Shown here: piece after piece, positions 46,492-55,376 of the stretch | How the letters are laid out: every line of letters starts with the position of its first letter | How positions within the stretch are numbered: position 1 is the stretch's first letter | From: Sphingobacteriaceae bacterium DW12 | Lineage (GTDB): Bacteria; Bacteroidota; Bacteroidia; Sphingobacteriales; Sphingobacteriaceae | NCBI GenBank assembly: GCA_000783305.1 | Contig: JROE01000007.1 | Span: 186,001 to 250,000, forward strand | DNA: 64,000 nucleotides | Direction: 5' to 3' | Translations under genes and position numbers: made by a program | Notes under the pieces: model-generated | Database searches by the model: none | What the model was told of the DNA's origin: nothing | Seen by the model: the letters and a program-made list of their open reading frames with translations, nothing else

Positions 46492-46492
46492 T
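46463..46492. terminator. Strong terminator hairpin, possibly bidirectional
   Basis: A 12 bp perfect stem (46463-46474 with 46479-46490), loop GCCA, has seven T residues on the plus strand and five on the minus. It could end a plus-strand small RNA and/or the minus-strand nucleoside permease mRNA, whose stop is 115 bp away. Confidence 0.85.
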
Positions 46493-46606
46493 GTAAATAA
46501 GTGTATCCAATCCTATTGAGTTCTCCCGGTCGTTAGTCGATTACAAGTCTGTCGTTAACCTTCAGCTTGATTGTGTACAACTCTCTATAAGCTAACACAA
46601 CATCTA

Positions 46607-47983
46607 TTAATGATTTGTGCTCTCAAGGGCTTTTGGGTCGTGCTCATGCTTGAACAATACTGCAAACAGTAAGGCTACTATAAGCGTGTATGCAGAGAAT
46701 GCAAGCCAGATGTGGTGCCAGTTTTTTAAGAAGATAGGTTTCTCAAAATTTCCATTGCTCAATACTGTCGTACCTTTTTCCTTTATAAAGTCCAGAAAAT
46801 GACCATCTGTTACCTGTGTCTGTAGAAAACTTGCGAGGTGATTGACGTCGGCAAATGACATCGTAAAATAGTGGTCGATGACCCAGCCCGAAATAAGGCT
46901 GCCCAGTACTGCTCCAAACCCGTTGGTCATCATCATGAAGAGTCCTTGAGCAGAAGAGCGTATCTTGGAGTTCGTAGAAGTTTCTACAAAAAGAGATCCA
47001 GATATATTAAAAAAGTCAAATGCCATTCCATATACGATACAGGATAGGATGATCATCCATAGTCCATCAGCCGGATTGCCATATGCGAATAGTCCAAAGC
47101 GCAATACCCATGCTACCATCGAAATCAGCATAACTTTTTTAATGCCAAATCTTTTTAGGAAAAAGGGGATGGCCAAGATGAACAATGTTTCCGAAATCTG
47201 AGAAATCGACATGATGATTGTCGAATATTTTACAACCAATAAGTCTGTATATTTAGGAAAGAACTTGAATTCGTCGATATAAACATCGCCATAGGCATTT
47301 GTCAACTGCAATGCCCCACCTAAAAACATGGAAAAGACGAAGAACAATGCCATCTTGTAGTTTCCGAATAGCTTGAACGCTTCCAAACCAAATGTTTGAA
47401 TCCACGAGCTTTTTTCCTTAATTAGGTTTTGAGGCGTATTTTTTGGAAGTGTCAGTGCATAGAGGCCCAAAGCAATAGCTGCTGCTCCTGCTATATAAAA
47501 TTGATTAGCAGTAGCCTTATTACCAGAAAGATTGACAATCCACATCGCCGCTATAAAACCTACTGTGCCCCATACTCGAATCGGTGGAAAACTCCTAACC
47601 AAATCATAGTTGTTTTTAATCAGAGCTGTATAAGCAATGGAATTGGATAGCGCCAATGTGGGCATGTAACAGCACATCGCTGCAAGCATGATATAGAAAA
47701 AAGATCCCGGATCAGTGACTTGAGGTAAGTAAAACAGTATCAATCCATATAAAATGTGGAGGGTGCAATATAAACGTTCCGCATTTATCCATCGGTCGGC
47801 GATTATTCCAATAAGGGTTGGCATAAATAGAGACGCAATACCCATTGTGGCGAAAATAGCGCCAAATTGTGTGCCGTCCCATTGTTTTGTGCCAAACCAA
47901 AAGTTTGCAATTGTGATTAACCAAGCTCCCCATACAAAGAATTGTATGAAGTTCATGATAGTCAATCGGAGTTTAATGGACAT
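46607..47983 (-). CDS. Nucleoside permease, NupG-type MFS transporter
   Basis: A 458-residue inner-membrane protein with about twelve membrane helices. The N-terminus MNFIQFFVWGAWLITIANFWF, the loop IGIIADRWINAERL and FETSTNSKIRSSAQGLF-like segments (here VETSTNSKIRSSAQG) match the nucleoside:H+ symporter family. A periplasmic insertion near residues 375-415 is longer than in E. coli NupG. It is 27 bp downstream of the bifunctional nuclease gene on the same strand, so it is probably co-transcribed. Nucleoside uptake is inferred from family. Confidence 0.88.
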   Translation of the reverse strand: MSIKLRLTIMNFIQFFVWGAWLITIANFWFGTKQWDGTQFGAIFATMGIASLFMPTLIGIIADRWINAERLYCTLHILYGLILFYLPQVTDPGSFFYIMLAAMCCYMPTLALSNSIAYTALIKNNYDLVRSFPPIRVWGTVGFIAAMWIVNLSGNKATANQFYIAGAAAIALGLYALTLPKNTPQNLIKEKSSWIQTFGLEAFKLFGNYKMALFFVFSMFLGGALQLTNAYGDVYIDEFKFFPKYTDLLVVKYSTIIMSISQISETLFILAIPFFLKRFGIKKVMLISMVAWVLRFGLFAYGNPADGLWMIILSCIVYGMAFDFFNISGSLFVETSTNSKIRSSAQGLFMMMTNGFGAVLGSLISGWVIDHYFTMSFADVNHLASFLQTQVTDGHFLDFIKEKGTTVLSNGNFEKPIFLKNWHHIWLAFSAYTLIVALLFAVLFKHEHDPKALESTNH

Positions 47984-48010
47984 GTAGTAAGGATTTCGTT
48001 AATTCTAAAT

Positions 48011-48640
48011 CTAGCGGGTAGATTTTCGGCGCGAGATTTCGTCTCGAATGGCGGCTGCGGCCTCATATTGTTCTTCAGAGATTGCTTTGTCTAAAGCTGT
48101 CTCCAATTGTTCGTCACTCAATGAGCTGTAAACTGATTTGGTCTGAGGCGGGGGAGGAGATTTGTGTTGTTCCTTGGAAAGCTGAGCTGTTTCTACATTT
48201 TCTATGTTTTCTAGAAAGGCAAAGTCGTTGCTTTCGATTACAATTCCTGCCGCAGCCATGATAAACTCGTAGGTGAATATAGGAGCATCAAAACGCACAG
48301 CCAAAGCGATAGCGTCAGAGGTACGAGCATCAATTTCTGTTGTCGCATTGCCATCACTACAAATAAGCTTTGCAAAGAAGATGCCATCGATAAGGTTGTA
48401 TATGATTACTTCTTGTAGTGTAATTTCGTATGCATCTGCAAATGATTTAAATAAATCATGGGTAAGTGGGCGACTCGGTGTCATCTTTTCGATTTCGACG
48501 GCAATGGCTTGCGCCTCAAAGCCACCAATGATGATGGGTAATCTTCTATTCCCGCCAACTTCGCCAAGTACTAACGCATATGCTCCCGATTGGGTCTGGC
48601 TATACGAAAGCCCTACAATATCTAAATTGATTTTCTTCAT
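48011..48640 (-). CDS. Bifunctional nuclease family (DUF151) protein with C-terminal UvrB/UvrC motif
   Basis: Start at MKKINLDIVGLSYSQTQ (48640), giving 209 residues. The N-terminal about 130 residues form a DUF151 (BFN) domain: SGAYALVLGEVGGNRRLPIIIGGFEAQAIA (in pieces), RPLTHDLF and IDARTSDAIALAVR, the family signature. A Pro/Gln linker is followed by a UvrB/UvrC-type motif (about 170-205, LDKAISEEQYEAAAAIRDEI). Nuclease activity was reported for plant and mycobacterial relatives, but the bacterial role is unsettled. It lies upstream of the nucleoside permease. Confidence 0.88.
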   Translation of the reverse strand: MKKINLDIVGLSYSQTQSGAYALVLGEVGGNRRLPIIIGGFEAQAIAVEIEKMTPSRPLTHDLFKSFADAYEITLQEVIIYNLIDGIFFAKLICSDGNATTEIDARTSDAIALAVRFDAPIFTYEFIMAAAGIVIESNDFAFLENIENVETAQLSKEQHKSPPPPQTKSVYSSLSDEQLETALDKAISEEQYEAAAAIRDEISRRKSTR

Positions 48641-48783
48641 TTTCCCTCTTACGATGTACAAACTTAGACAAATTTGCTTTTATATGCAATTTAATAGCGT
48701 GATATATAAGCAATTTGTCACCCTATACATTGTCATTCGCGACATCGTTTTTTCACTGCCAGAACATGTAAATTGATGACCAA

Positions 48784-48824
48784 AAAAAAGTGGCTACTGC
48801 AATTATATAGAGTAACCACTTTTT
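48784..48824 (-). terminator. Terminator of etfBA
   Basis: On the minus strand AAAAAGTGGTTACT (48824-48811) pairs with AGTAGCCACTTTTT (48798-48785), one wobble, with more T residues after. It lies 22 bp past the etfA stop. Confidence 0.88.
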
Positions 48825-48845
48825 CGAATAATAAGGAGTTGTTTT

Positions 48846-49820
48846 TTAATTTCCTTTGTATGATTTTAATGCTGCTGTCAGTTTAGGTACAACCTCAAAA
48901 GCGTCACCCACGATACCGTAGTCAGCAACTTTGAAGAAAGGGGCTTCAGGATCTTTGTTGATAACGACTATGGTTTTGGAGGAGCTTACACCTGCTAGAT
49001 GCTGGATAGCTCCCGAAATACCGATGGCAATATATAGATTAGGACTGACCACAATTCCCGTCTGCCCAACATGTTCGGAATGAGGCCTCCAACCAGCGTC
49101 TGAAACAGGTTTTGAGCAAGCTGTTGCTGCACCAAGTACCTCGGCTAGCTCTTCAACCATTGCCCAATTCTCTGGTCCCTTAAGGCCGCGACCAGCTGAG
49201 ACCACAATCTCGGCCTCAGGCAATGATACCTTATCAGTAGCCCTTACGATTTCCTTCACAATAGTACTTAAATCTTTTGCATTAACTTGTGGAGCAAAAA
49301 CTTCAATGCTCGCAGTACCTCCTAACGTCTTTGCTTCAAATGCATTTGGATTTAAAGAGACTACTTTGATAGGAGATGTCAATGTGATTGTTGCAAATGC
49401 TTTGTTGGAAAATGCGGTCTTCTTAACAGACAGTGAATCTCCATTTATTTGAGGCAATTCGATTGCCCCATCAGCAAGTCCTGCCTGCAGTTTAGCTGCG
49501 ACACGTGGAGCCAATCCCTTGCCGCTGAAAGAGTTTGAAAGTACCACAAGTTTAGCGCCCTCATGCCTCGCCGCCTCAACAATTATAGACGCATAGGCTT
49601 GGTTGACAAAGTTTTTGAGATCATTGCTTTGGACGTTTAAGACTTTCTCTGCACCATATTGCCCTAGTTTTTCCAATTCTGAGGCTTCCACATTACCAAT
49701 AGATATTGCAGTAACTGTGTCACCAGTTTGAGTAGCTACGGCTTTGGCATAGGAAACGACTTCGAAAGCCGATTTTTTAAACTGTCCTTCGATATTTTCG
49801 ATATAAACGAGTATAGACAT
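48846..49820 (-). CDS. etfA: Electron transfer flavoprotein subunit alpha
   Basis: FAD-binding subunit of the soluble heterodimer that carries electrons from acyl-CoA dehydrogenases to the respiratory chain. The start [20 protein letters not shown] (49820) gives 324 residues. The C-terminal FAD domain has [29 protein letters not shown] (in pieces) and [15 protein letters not shown], the family pattern. It follows etfB by 26 bp. No acyl-CoA dehydrogenase or ETF dehydrogenase gene is adjacent. Confidence 0.96.
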   Translation of the reverse strand: MSILVYIENIEGQFKKSAFEVVSYAKAVATQTGDTVTAISIGNVEASELEKLGQYGAEKVLNVQSNDLKNFVNQAYASIIVEAARHEGAKLVVLSNSFSGKGLAPRVAAKLQAGLADGAIELPQINGDSLSVKKTAFSNKAFATITLTSPIKVVSLNPNAFEAKTLGGTASIEVFAPQVNAKDLSTIVKEIVRATDKVSLPEAEIVVSAGRGLKGPENWAMVEELAEVLGAATACSKPVSDAGWRPHSEHVGQTGIVVSPNLYIAIGISGAIQHLAGVSSSKTIVVINKDPEAPFFKVADYGIVGDAFEVVPKLTAALKSYKGN

Positions 49821-49846
49821 AATGTTCAATTTTTTCAATAAATGAA

Positions 49847-50584
49847 TTAAATGACTTTTGCTTCATCATGCAAAAGACCCACTAACTTTTCCACTTCTGT
49901 GGCACCTACTATTTTGACAGCACCACGAGGGGCAGGTGATTCATAGTTGCTTACGGAAGAGAGTTGAGACACTTCGATAGGTGCAATCACAGCTAGAGGC
50001 TTAGTACGCGCACTCATAATACCACGCATATTTGGGATTTTAGGTTCGGCTACGCCTTCGGCCACACCCACCACTATTGGAAGGGTGGTACTCAAGACTT
50101 CTTTGCCTCCTTCAATCTCGCGCTCAACTGTCGCATTATTGCCTTCAATATCCAGCTTCTTAGCAATGGAGATAGATGGGATGTCTAACAGTTCGCCAAG
50201 GATAGCACCCACTTGCGTACCATTATAGTCAATTGACTCCCTACCCGTAAGGATGAGGTCAAAAGCATTACTCTTCACATAGCTGGCAATTTGGTTGGCT
50301 ACAAACCAAGCATCTCTAGGCTCGCTGTCGACACGAACGGCATCGTCAGCACCAGTTGCCAAAGCTTTTCGGATTGTGGGTTCGGTACTGCTTTCACCAA
50401 CATTGATGACAGTCACAGTGCCTTTTCCTCCTTCAGCTAGGTCAATAGCTTTGGATAGAGCAATTTCATCGTATGGATTCACGATAAATTGAACACCTGC
50501 CGTATTGAATGTTGAACCATTATTAGCAAATGTTATTTTGGATGTCGTATCGGGGACATTACTTATACAAACTAATATTCTCAT
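49847..50584 (-). CDS. etfB: Electron transfer flavoprotein subunit beta
   Basis: Beta subunit of ETF. The start MRILVCISNVPDTTSKITF (50584) gives 245 residues; in-frame codons further upstream are rejected. It has the N-terminal FVNPYDE-like segment (here VNPYDEIALSKAIDL), LTGRESIDYNGTQVG, and the C-terminal MRGIMSARTKPL pattern of the family. On the minus strand, TAGGTTTG (50610-50603) about 20 bp upstream could be the -7 box. It is transcribed as etfB-etfA with a strong terminator. Confidence 0.96.
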   Translation of the reverse strand: MRILVCISNVPDTTSKITFANNGSTFNTAGVQFIVNPYDEIALSKAIDLAEGGKGTVTVINVGESSTEPTIRKALATGADDAVRVDSEPRDAWFVANQIASYVKSNAFDLILTGRESIDYNGTQVGAILGELLDIPSISIAKKLDIEGNNATVEREIEGGKEVLSTTLPIVVGVAEGVAEPKIPNMRGIMSARTKPLAVIAPIEVSQLSSVSNYESPAPRGAVKIVGATEVEKLVGLLHDEAKVI

Positions 50585-50914
50585 AATCGGATGCGTTTTA
50601 CACAAACCTAATATAAATTGGTGTAAAAGAAAAACAAGAGGAGTCTGTTTTCTGTTTTTTGCTTTTTTGATTTCCTGTCTTTTTTGACTAATAATATGTC
50701 TTCTTTAAGTATGTTTATTTTTTTAAGTTATTGTTTTTAAGTTTGTTGTGATTGTTTCTTTCGAATTGGTAATGAAGTTATACTAATCGTCAGTGGAATG
50801 TCATTTTATATGCTAGCATAGTAAATCATGATTTGAGATACCGTGATTCTCCTACAGATTTAGGTTTATACGAATCAATGATTATTTTTGAATATATATT
50901 AAGGATTGAAACAT
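50585..50914. other. 330 bp divergent spacer between etfB and the TPR gene
   Basis: Very AT-rich. It holds a possible minus-strand -7 box for etfB (CAAACCTA at 50603-50610 on the plus strand) and TATTTTTG at 50883-50890, 25 bp before the TPR gene, with TTTA 20 bp upstream of it. Nothing else was recognised. Confidence 0.5.
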
Positions 50915-51250
50915 ATGTCTTCTAAACTAGAACAGCTTCAAGATTTTTTGAAGGAAACTCCACAAGACCCTTTTTTGCATTACGCTTTAGCAAATGAGTA
51001 TTTGAAGTTAGGGAATGAACAAGAATCGCTGGTAAGATTTGTCGCAATTACCGAACAATTTCCCGATTATGTGGGTACTTACTATCATTTAGGAAAATTG
51101 TTGGAGAAATTAAACCGTACCGATGAAGCTATAATTTATTATGAAAAGGGCATGGTTGTCGCACAGAGCAAGCGCAATATGCATGCACTGAATGAACTTA
51201 GGGGAGCATATAGACTCGCTTTGGGCGAGGACGAAGATGACGACTATTAA
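50915..51250 (+). CDS. Small tetratricopeptide-repeat protein
   Basis: The ATG at 50915 gives 111 residues (MSSKLEQLQDFLKETPQDPF). Two to three TPR-like helical pairs fill the protein: DPFLHYALANEYLKLGNEQESLVRFVAITE (in pieces), then TYYHLGKLLEKLNRTDEAIIYYEKGM, ending in an acidic tail EDEDDDY. There is no signal peptide, so it is cytoplasmic and presumably a protein-binding adaptor. Partners are unknown. An in-frame TTG nine bases upstream is not preferred. Confidence 0.88.
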   Translation: MSSKLEQLQDFLKETPQDPFLHYALANEYLKLGNEQESLVRFVAITEQFPDYVGTYYHLGKLLEKLNRTDEAIIYYEKGMVVAQSKRNMHALNELRGAYRLALGEDEDDDY

Positions 51251-51330
51251 ATGTTAAAGTTTAGCGAAAACGTATAATTATTGATTTTGTGGTATCACTT
51301 TTGATTCGCTTTTGGTAAGTTACTAGAATC

Positions 51331-51774
51331 ATGAAAACGTTAACGTACATTTTTGCCACTTTTTTATTGCTTATGGCATTGGCGAGTTGTATTAACAACC
51401 GTCAAGGTAAAAATGAACACTCTAACTCTACCGAACAGAATATTGCACTACAAAATGGCGTAGCAACTAGCGGAAGTGAGGTCTTGGGAAACTATAGAGG
51501 TGTATTGCCCTGTACTGATTGCCAAGGTATTGAGACAATCCTGCAAATCAAAGCAGATAAATCATATCGGTTAAGTACAAAATATCTTGGCAAAAGTGAC
51601 GAAAATTTCATCAAAGCTGGTAGATGGAAGATTCATGCAAGTACATTGAGTCTAGAGGGTATCGATTATAAATTTAAAATTTTTGAAGACCACTTGGGAC
51701 AATTGGATTTGTCAGGTAATGATATGAGAGGTGATCTTGCCGACCAGTATCTGCTATCCAAAATTGAAAATTAG
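51331..51774 (+). CDS. NlpE-like envelope lipoprotein
   Basis: A 147-residue lipoprotein: signal MKTLTYIFATFLLLMALASC with lipobox LASC. After a polar linker comes an NlpE N-terminal type beta-barrel domain (about 48-147) starting LGNYRGVLPCTDCQGIETIL. The CTDC pair matches the CxxC of E. coli NlpE, an outer-membrane lipoprotein that senses surface contact and lipoprotein or redox stress. It lacks the C-terminal OB domain of full-length NlpE, as is usual for small Bacteroidota homologues. It is followed by an exceptionally long perfect terminator hairpin. Confidence 0.88.
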   Translation: MKTLTYIFATFLLLMALASCINNRQGKNEHSNSTEQNIALQNGVATSGSEVLGNYRGVLPCTDCQGIETILQIKADKSYRLSTKYLGKSDENFIKAGRWKIHASTLSLEGIDYKFKIFEDHLGQLDLSGNDMRGDLADQYLLSKIEN

Positions 51775-51779
51775 TCAAG

Positions 51780-51835
51780 GATTATAAATAAGCAAGGAGC
51801 CTATTGATTAATAGGCTCCTTGCTTATTTATAATC
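51780..51835. terminator. Bidirectional terminator, 26 bp perfect stem
   Basis: 51780-51805 pairs without mismatch with 51810-51835 around the loop GATT. It lies between convergent nlpE-like and cysteine desulfurase genes, 14 bp before the latter's stop. Confidence 0.88.
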
Positions 51836-51848
51836 ATATGGAATACTA

Positions 51849-52991
51849 CTACACCAATGCATCATGTTGACAAAGCTCTTTGAGCTTTGCAACGACAAAA
51901 TCCACCTCATCTTTTGTGTTAAGTTTAGAAAAAGAGAATCGAACAGACGGTCGGTCGCTTGACGCTCCTATGGCAGTCAATACATGTGACCCTATGTCCG
52001 TTCCGGAGCTGCATGCGCTACCCCCGGAACAGGAGATGCCCGCGATATCAAGGCTAAATAATAGCATATCTGACATGTTAGTACATGGAAAAGCGACATT
52101 TAATACGGTATATAATGAGCGATCCTGATCCGTCTCGCCATTGAATTGGATATCAGGTATTGCTTGGGCAAGCTCTTCCATCATATAAGATTTGATGCTC
52201 TGGATGTGTTCCCGATCTTGGTCCATGTGTTGATAGCACAATTCAAGTGCTTTTGCCAAACCTACAATCCCATATACATTTTCCGTCCCACCTCGCATAT
52301 TACGTTCTTGAGCACCACCATAGATCAATGGTTTGATTTTGTTTTTCGCATTTACATATAGAAAACCAACTCCTTTCGGGCCATGAAATTTGTGTGCAGC
52401 ACCTGTAATGAAATCTATATTTAATTCGCTAAGATTATGGTCGTAATGCCCCATAGTTTGTACTGTATCCGCGTGGTATACCGCTTGATAGCGCGTACAT
52501 ATCTCCGCTACATATTTGATGTCGGTTAGATTTCCTATCTCATTATTGGCGTGCATCAGTGAAACAAATGTCCGGGGTTGCTGTGCCAATAGCTCCTCTA
52601 GTTGATTAAGATCTACATTTCCTTTTTCATCGACACGGAGAAGTTGAAGGTGTATTTGTCCTGCTTTCTCCAACTCCTCTAGCGTATGCAATACAGCATG
52701 GTGTTCTATAGGCGATGATATTGCATGCTTGATGCCAAGGTCTACTATCGATCTAACTATAGCCATATTATCTGCTTCCGTGCCACCCGAAGTGAAGAAG
52801 ATTTCAGAAGGAGAAGTCTTTAATAGGGCAGATACCGTTTTTCGAGCTTTTTCAACTATTGTTTTAACTTGTCGACCATGAGAATGAATAGAAGAGGGGT
52901 TTCCAAAATTCTCTTGCATGGTCTCTACCATCACTTTGATGACTTCAGGATCTAGTGGAGTCGTCGCAGCATTATCGAAATAAATTTGCAT
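51849..52991 (-). CDS. Cysteine desulfurase (NifS/IscS family)
   Basis: PLP-dependent enzyme of 380 residues that provides sulfur for Fe-S clusters and tRNA thiolation. It has the N-terminal IYFDNAATTPLDP, the PLP Lys in GAAHKFHGPKGVGFLY, and the catalytic Cys loop GGSACSSGTDIG. The pattern is group I (NifS/IscS-like). No iscU or other Fe-S assembly gene is nearby. It is the last gene of the rsmI-PH/SHOCT-lnt run, 30 bp after lnt, so shared transcription is possible. Confidence 0.94.
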   Translation of the reverse strand: MQIYFDNAATTPLDPEVIKVMVETMQENFGNPSSIHSHGRQVKTIVEKARKTVSALLKTSPSEIFFTSGGTEADNMAIVRSIVDLGIKHAISSPIEHHAVLHTLEELEKAGQIHLQLLRVDEKGNVDLNQLEELLAQQPRTFVSLMHANNEIGNLTDIKYVAEICTRYQAVYHADTVQTMGHYDHNLSELNIDFITGAAHKFHGPKGVGFLYVNAKNKIKPLIYGGAQERNMRGGTENVYGIVGLAKALELCYQHMDQDREHIQSIKSYMMEELAQAIPDIQFNGETDQDRSLYTVLNVAFPCTNMSDMLLFSLDIAGISCSGGSACSSGTDIGSHVLTAIGASSDRPSVRFSFSKLNTKDEVDFVVAKLKELCQHDALV

Positions 52992-53021
52992 TCAGCAAAG
53001 TTAGAAATTAGTATTCATTTT

Positions 53022-54635
53022 TTAAACTACTTTTTTAGTAGGCTTTATCAATAATAGGATTGACAGAAATGCTGTTATTAATGACGCAAACGCAATAAGA
53101 TCACCACATCGGGTATATAACGTGAGCTGTTCGTTCAGGTTAATCTCTTGAGCTAGCGCTGCGGGTACCCACCACTCCGTTTGCTGGACGATATCACCCC
53201 GCTGGTTAATAAAGGCCGAAATGCCCGTATTTGCCGAACGTGCCACCCAGCGACGATTCTCAATCGCCCTTAACTTGGCATAGTGGAGGTGTTGGTCTTT
53301 ACCTGAAGTATTCTTCCACCAGCCATCATTCGTCACAATAGCGATGAATTGAGCACCTTGTCGGACATATTCACTTACATAGTCGCCCCATATAGATTCG
53401 TAACAGATTACTGGTGCTGCTCCGATGCCACTTTGACTATAAAATACGCTGGGTTCGTCCTGACGTCCATAGCCGCCAGTAGTACCCCCAAACTGCGCAA
53501 AAAGTGGCTTCATGAAACTAAGAGCCGAACCAAAGGGCATTTGCTCTACACCAGGTACAAGTTTGGATTTGTGATAAAATTGGAGCTTGGAAGAATTGTC
53601 TACCAATACGGCAGCATTAAAATGATCCATGAATTGATTCCCGTAAGGCCGTGCTGTGGTTGTGCGCTGGTCATTGTAAAAACGGATGCTCTCGATTCCT
53701 GAAAGTACATTGCCATTTTTGTAGGAGTCCAGAAAAGCCAGTATCTCCTCGTATGCAGGATACTCGCGAAAATTTTCTTCATCAATCCAGCTGCGGGAGG
53801 ATATAGCCGTTTCGGGCCAAATGAAAAATTCTGTATTTGGTTTGCTTATCGATTTAGAAAGTTGAAGAAGAGTCTGTAACTGATCTTCGGGGGGAATTGG
53901 TCCAAATTTGCTATAAGGATCGATATTAGGTTGGACCACTACAATTTCAGAGGGATTGACATGTTCTTCAAACGTAGAGTATCGAACTATTGAGCCAATC
54001 ACGGGAATGGTTATAATTCCAATCAATAAACTTAATACGAGCTTATGACGTTTGAGGACATAGTGTTGATGCCTATGTAGAAAAAGCACAAAAAGAAGGA
54101 TGTTGACTAGCCAAATCCATAAAGAACCACCGTATATACCTGTCAGTTCGTACCATTGTACGAGTTGGTGAGAGGTTGCAAACCCATTGCCAAGCGTCAT
54201 CCATGGGAAAGCTAAGTCCCAAGTCTGGTGGAGGTATTCATAGCTGATCCATAATGAAACGAGTCCAACCAATGAAATCGGTAAGCTTCTTTTTTTTCGC
54301 AGTTGATAATATAACCAGAAGGCTGTTGCCATCAAAAGTGGGGCCAAGCCAAATGGGATAAGAGAAATGGGAAGCGCGGCATAGGCAGGCAGTTGGGCAC
54401 TCATAGCATTGTAAACCCAATAAATAGATGCCGTATTCCAGATGAAACCGGTCAAAAAAGCCAAGCCGAATACTTTTCTACCTTTTACGGAGCTGTCATT
54501 CCTTATAATCTGTTCTATACCCAACAGTAAGGGGACAAAAGCAATCAGTAGAATCAGGCCAGTATAAGGAATCGGCGGCCATGCCAGCCACAATAAAAAG
54601 GCACTTAAAAGTGCCAATACATATTTGTTGTTCAC
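53022..54635 (-). CDS. lnt: Apolipoprotein N-acyltransferase
   Basis: Inner-membrane enzyme that adds the third acyl chain to lipoproteins. It has 537 residues. The first 200 or so are six membrane helices beginning LLSAFLLWLAWPP, and a nitrilase-like catalytic domain (about 220-500) follows. The Glu in FIWPETAIS, Lys in FYHKSKLVPGVEQMPFG and Cys in PVICYESIWG form the catalytic triad. A final membrane helix near 510-530 completes the topology. Many lipoproteins in this window would be substrates. It begins 2 bp after the PH-SHOCT gene. Confidence 0.96.
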   Translation of the reverse strand: MNNKYVLALLSAFLLWLAWPPIPYTGLILLIAFVPLLLGIEQIIRNDSSVKGRKVFGLAFLTGFIWNTASIYWVYNAMSAQLPAYAALPISLIPFGLAPLLMATAFWLYYQLRKKRSLPISLVGLVSLWISYEYLHQTWDLAFPWMTLGNGFATSHQLVQWYELTGIYGGSLWIWLVNILLFVLFLHRHQHYVLKRHKLVLSLLIGIITIPVIGSIVRYSTFEEHVNPSEIVVVQPNIDPYSKFGPIPPEDQLQTLLQLSKSISKPNTEFFIWPETAISSRSWIDEENFREYPAYEEILAFLDSYKNGNVLSGIESIRFYNDQRTTTARPYGNQFMDHFNAAVLVDNSSKLQFYHKSKLVPGVEQMPFGSALSFMKPLFAQFGGTTGGYGRQDEPSVFYSQSGIGAAPVICYESIWGDYVSEYVRQGAQFIAIVTNDGWWKNTSGKDQHLHYAKLRAIENRRWVARSANTGISAFINQRGDIVQQTEWWVPAALAQEINLNEQLTLYTRCGDLIAFASLITAFLSILLLIKPTKKVV

Positions 54636-54637
54636 GT

Positions 54638-55336
54638 CTACAGTTGAGAAAGTAATTCGTTCTTCTTGTTCTCGTATTCCGCTTGAGTAATCAGCTGTTT
54701 GTCAAACAGTGATTTCAATTTTTTTAATTTCAGGGTAATTTCATCATCAGCCTCTTCTACAGGTGTGGCCTGCTCGCTCAAGGGTGGAGGCAATGGAGCC
54801 GTTGTGTAAGATGGGACAGGTGTCGGTTGGGCAGGTGTTGTGTATTCCGAAATAAGATGAGACTCACTTGGGCGCTCTTCCTGTTCCTCTATAATCACAG
54901 GTGCGGGCTTAGGGATTTCTGCTATTCGCTCTATCTTTGTCTCCTCTTTCTTGTTGGTTTCCAAAGCACCTTTGATTAACTGATATAGTTTGCGGGCTTG
55001 TATTTTTGGAATATAATCAATGCTGAGATTCTCGCCCGTGAGTGGAATGACCGTCACCTTTGAACCAAAGATTTCTTCTTTAAATGCGATATCCTTAATG
55101 TCTTTCCAGCTAAAGATTTCAAAATTAGTGGCTAGTCCCAATTTTGTAAACTCACATAGGAAGATACGCTTGCTACTTACCGCAATGCTGTCCGGTAGAA
55201 TCGTTACTGCAGGTTTTTTCTGCAGAGCAATGTAGTCTATCTGCTCTCCAGGGGTCATCATATCCTGTAGCTTGTCTACCAATTTTTCTACTACTTTGAC
55301 GTCTTGTCCGTCCTGTATATACTTATCAACAATCAT
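54638..55336 (-). CDS. PH-domain (YokE-like) and SHOCT-domain protein
   Basis: A 232-residue soluble protein. Residues about 20-125 fit a bacterial PH/YokE-like domain (DSIAVSSKRIFLCEF, IFSWKDIKDIAFKEEIFGSKVTV in pieces). A proline- and glutamate-rich linker spans about 130-195. The last 30 residues form a SHOCT motif (KLKKLKSLFDKQLITQAEYENKK in pieces), a short helical hairpin found at the ends of oligomerising proteins. The function is unknown. It is tightly coupled to lnt (2 bp) and 40 bp from rsmI. Confidence 0.85.
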   Translation of the reverse strand: MIVDKYIQDGQDVKVVEKLVDKLQDMMTPGEQIDYIALQKKPAVTILPDSIAVSSKRIFLCEFTKLGLATNFEIFSWKDIKDIAFKEEIFGSKVTVIPLTGENLSIDYIPKIQARKLYQLIKGALETNKKEETKIERIAEIPKPAPVIIEEQEERPSESHLISEYTTPAQPTPVPSYTTAPLPPPLSEQATPVEEADDEITLKLKKLKSLFDKQLITQAEYENKKNELLSQL

Positions 55337-55376
55337 TTTCTACTCTATTTGGATAAATAATAAGATTCTCTAAAAA

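Larger units (their letters stand above)
46118..46606. other. 489 bp intergenic region holding two terminators and a candidate small RNA
   Basis: The spacer between the hypothetical gene (+) and the nucleoside permease (-) contains the terminator at 46214-46245, a -7-like box TATATTTG at 46360-46367, a stem-loop at 46411-46444, and a second terminator hairpin at 46463-46492. No convincing protein-coding frame was seen; the longest ATG frame near the second hairpin is 13 codons. Confidence 0.6.

Noticed and set aside
46460..46501. Small ORF of 13 codons starting ATGGAAAAAGGTAG
   Set aside because: It runs through the terminator hairpin, is very short and has no ribosome site.
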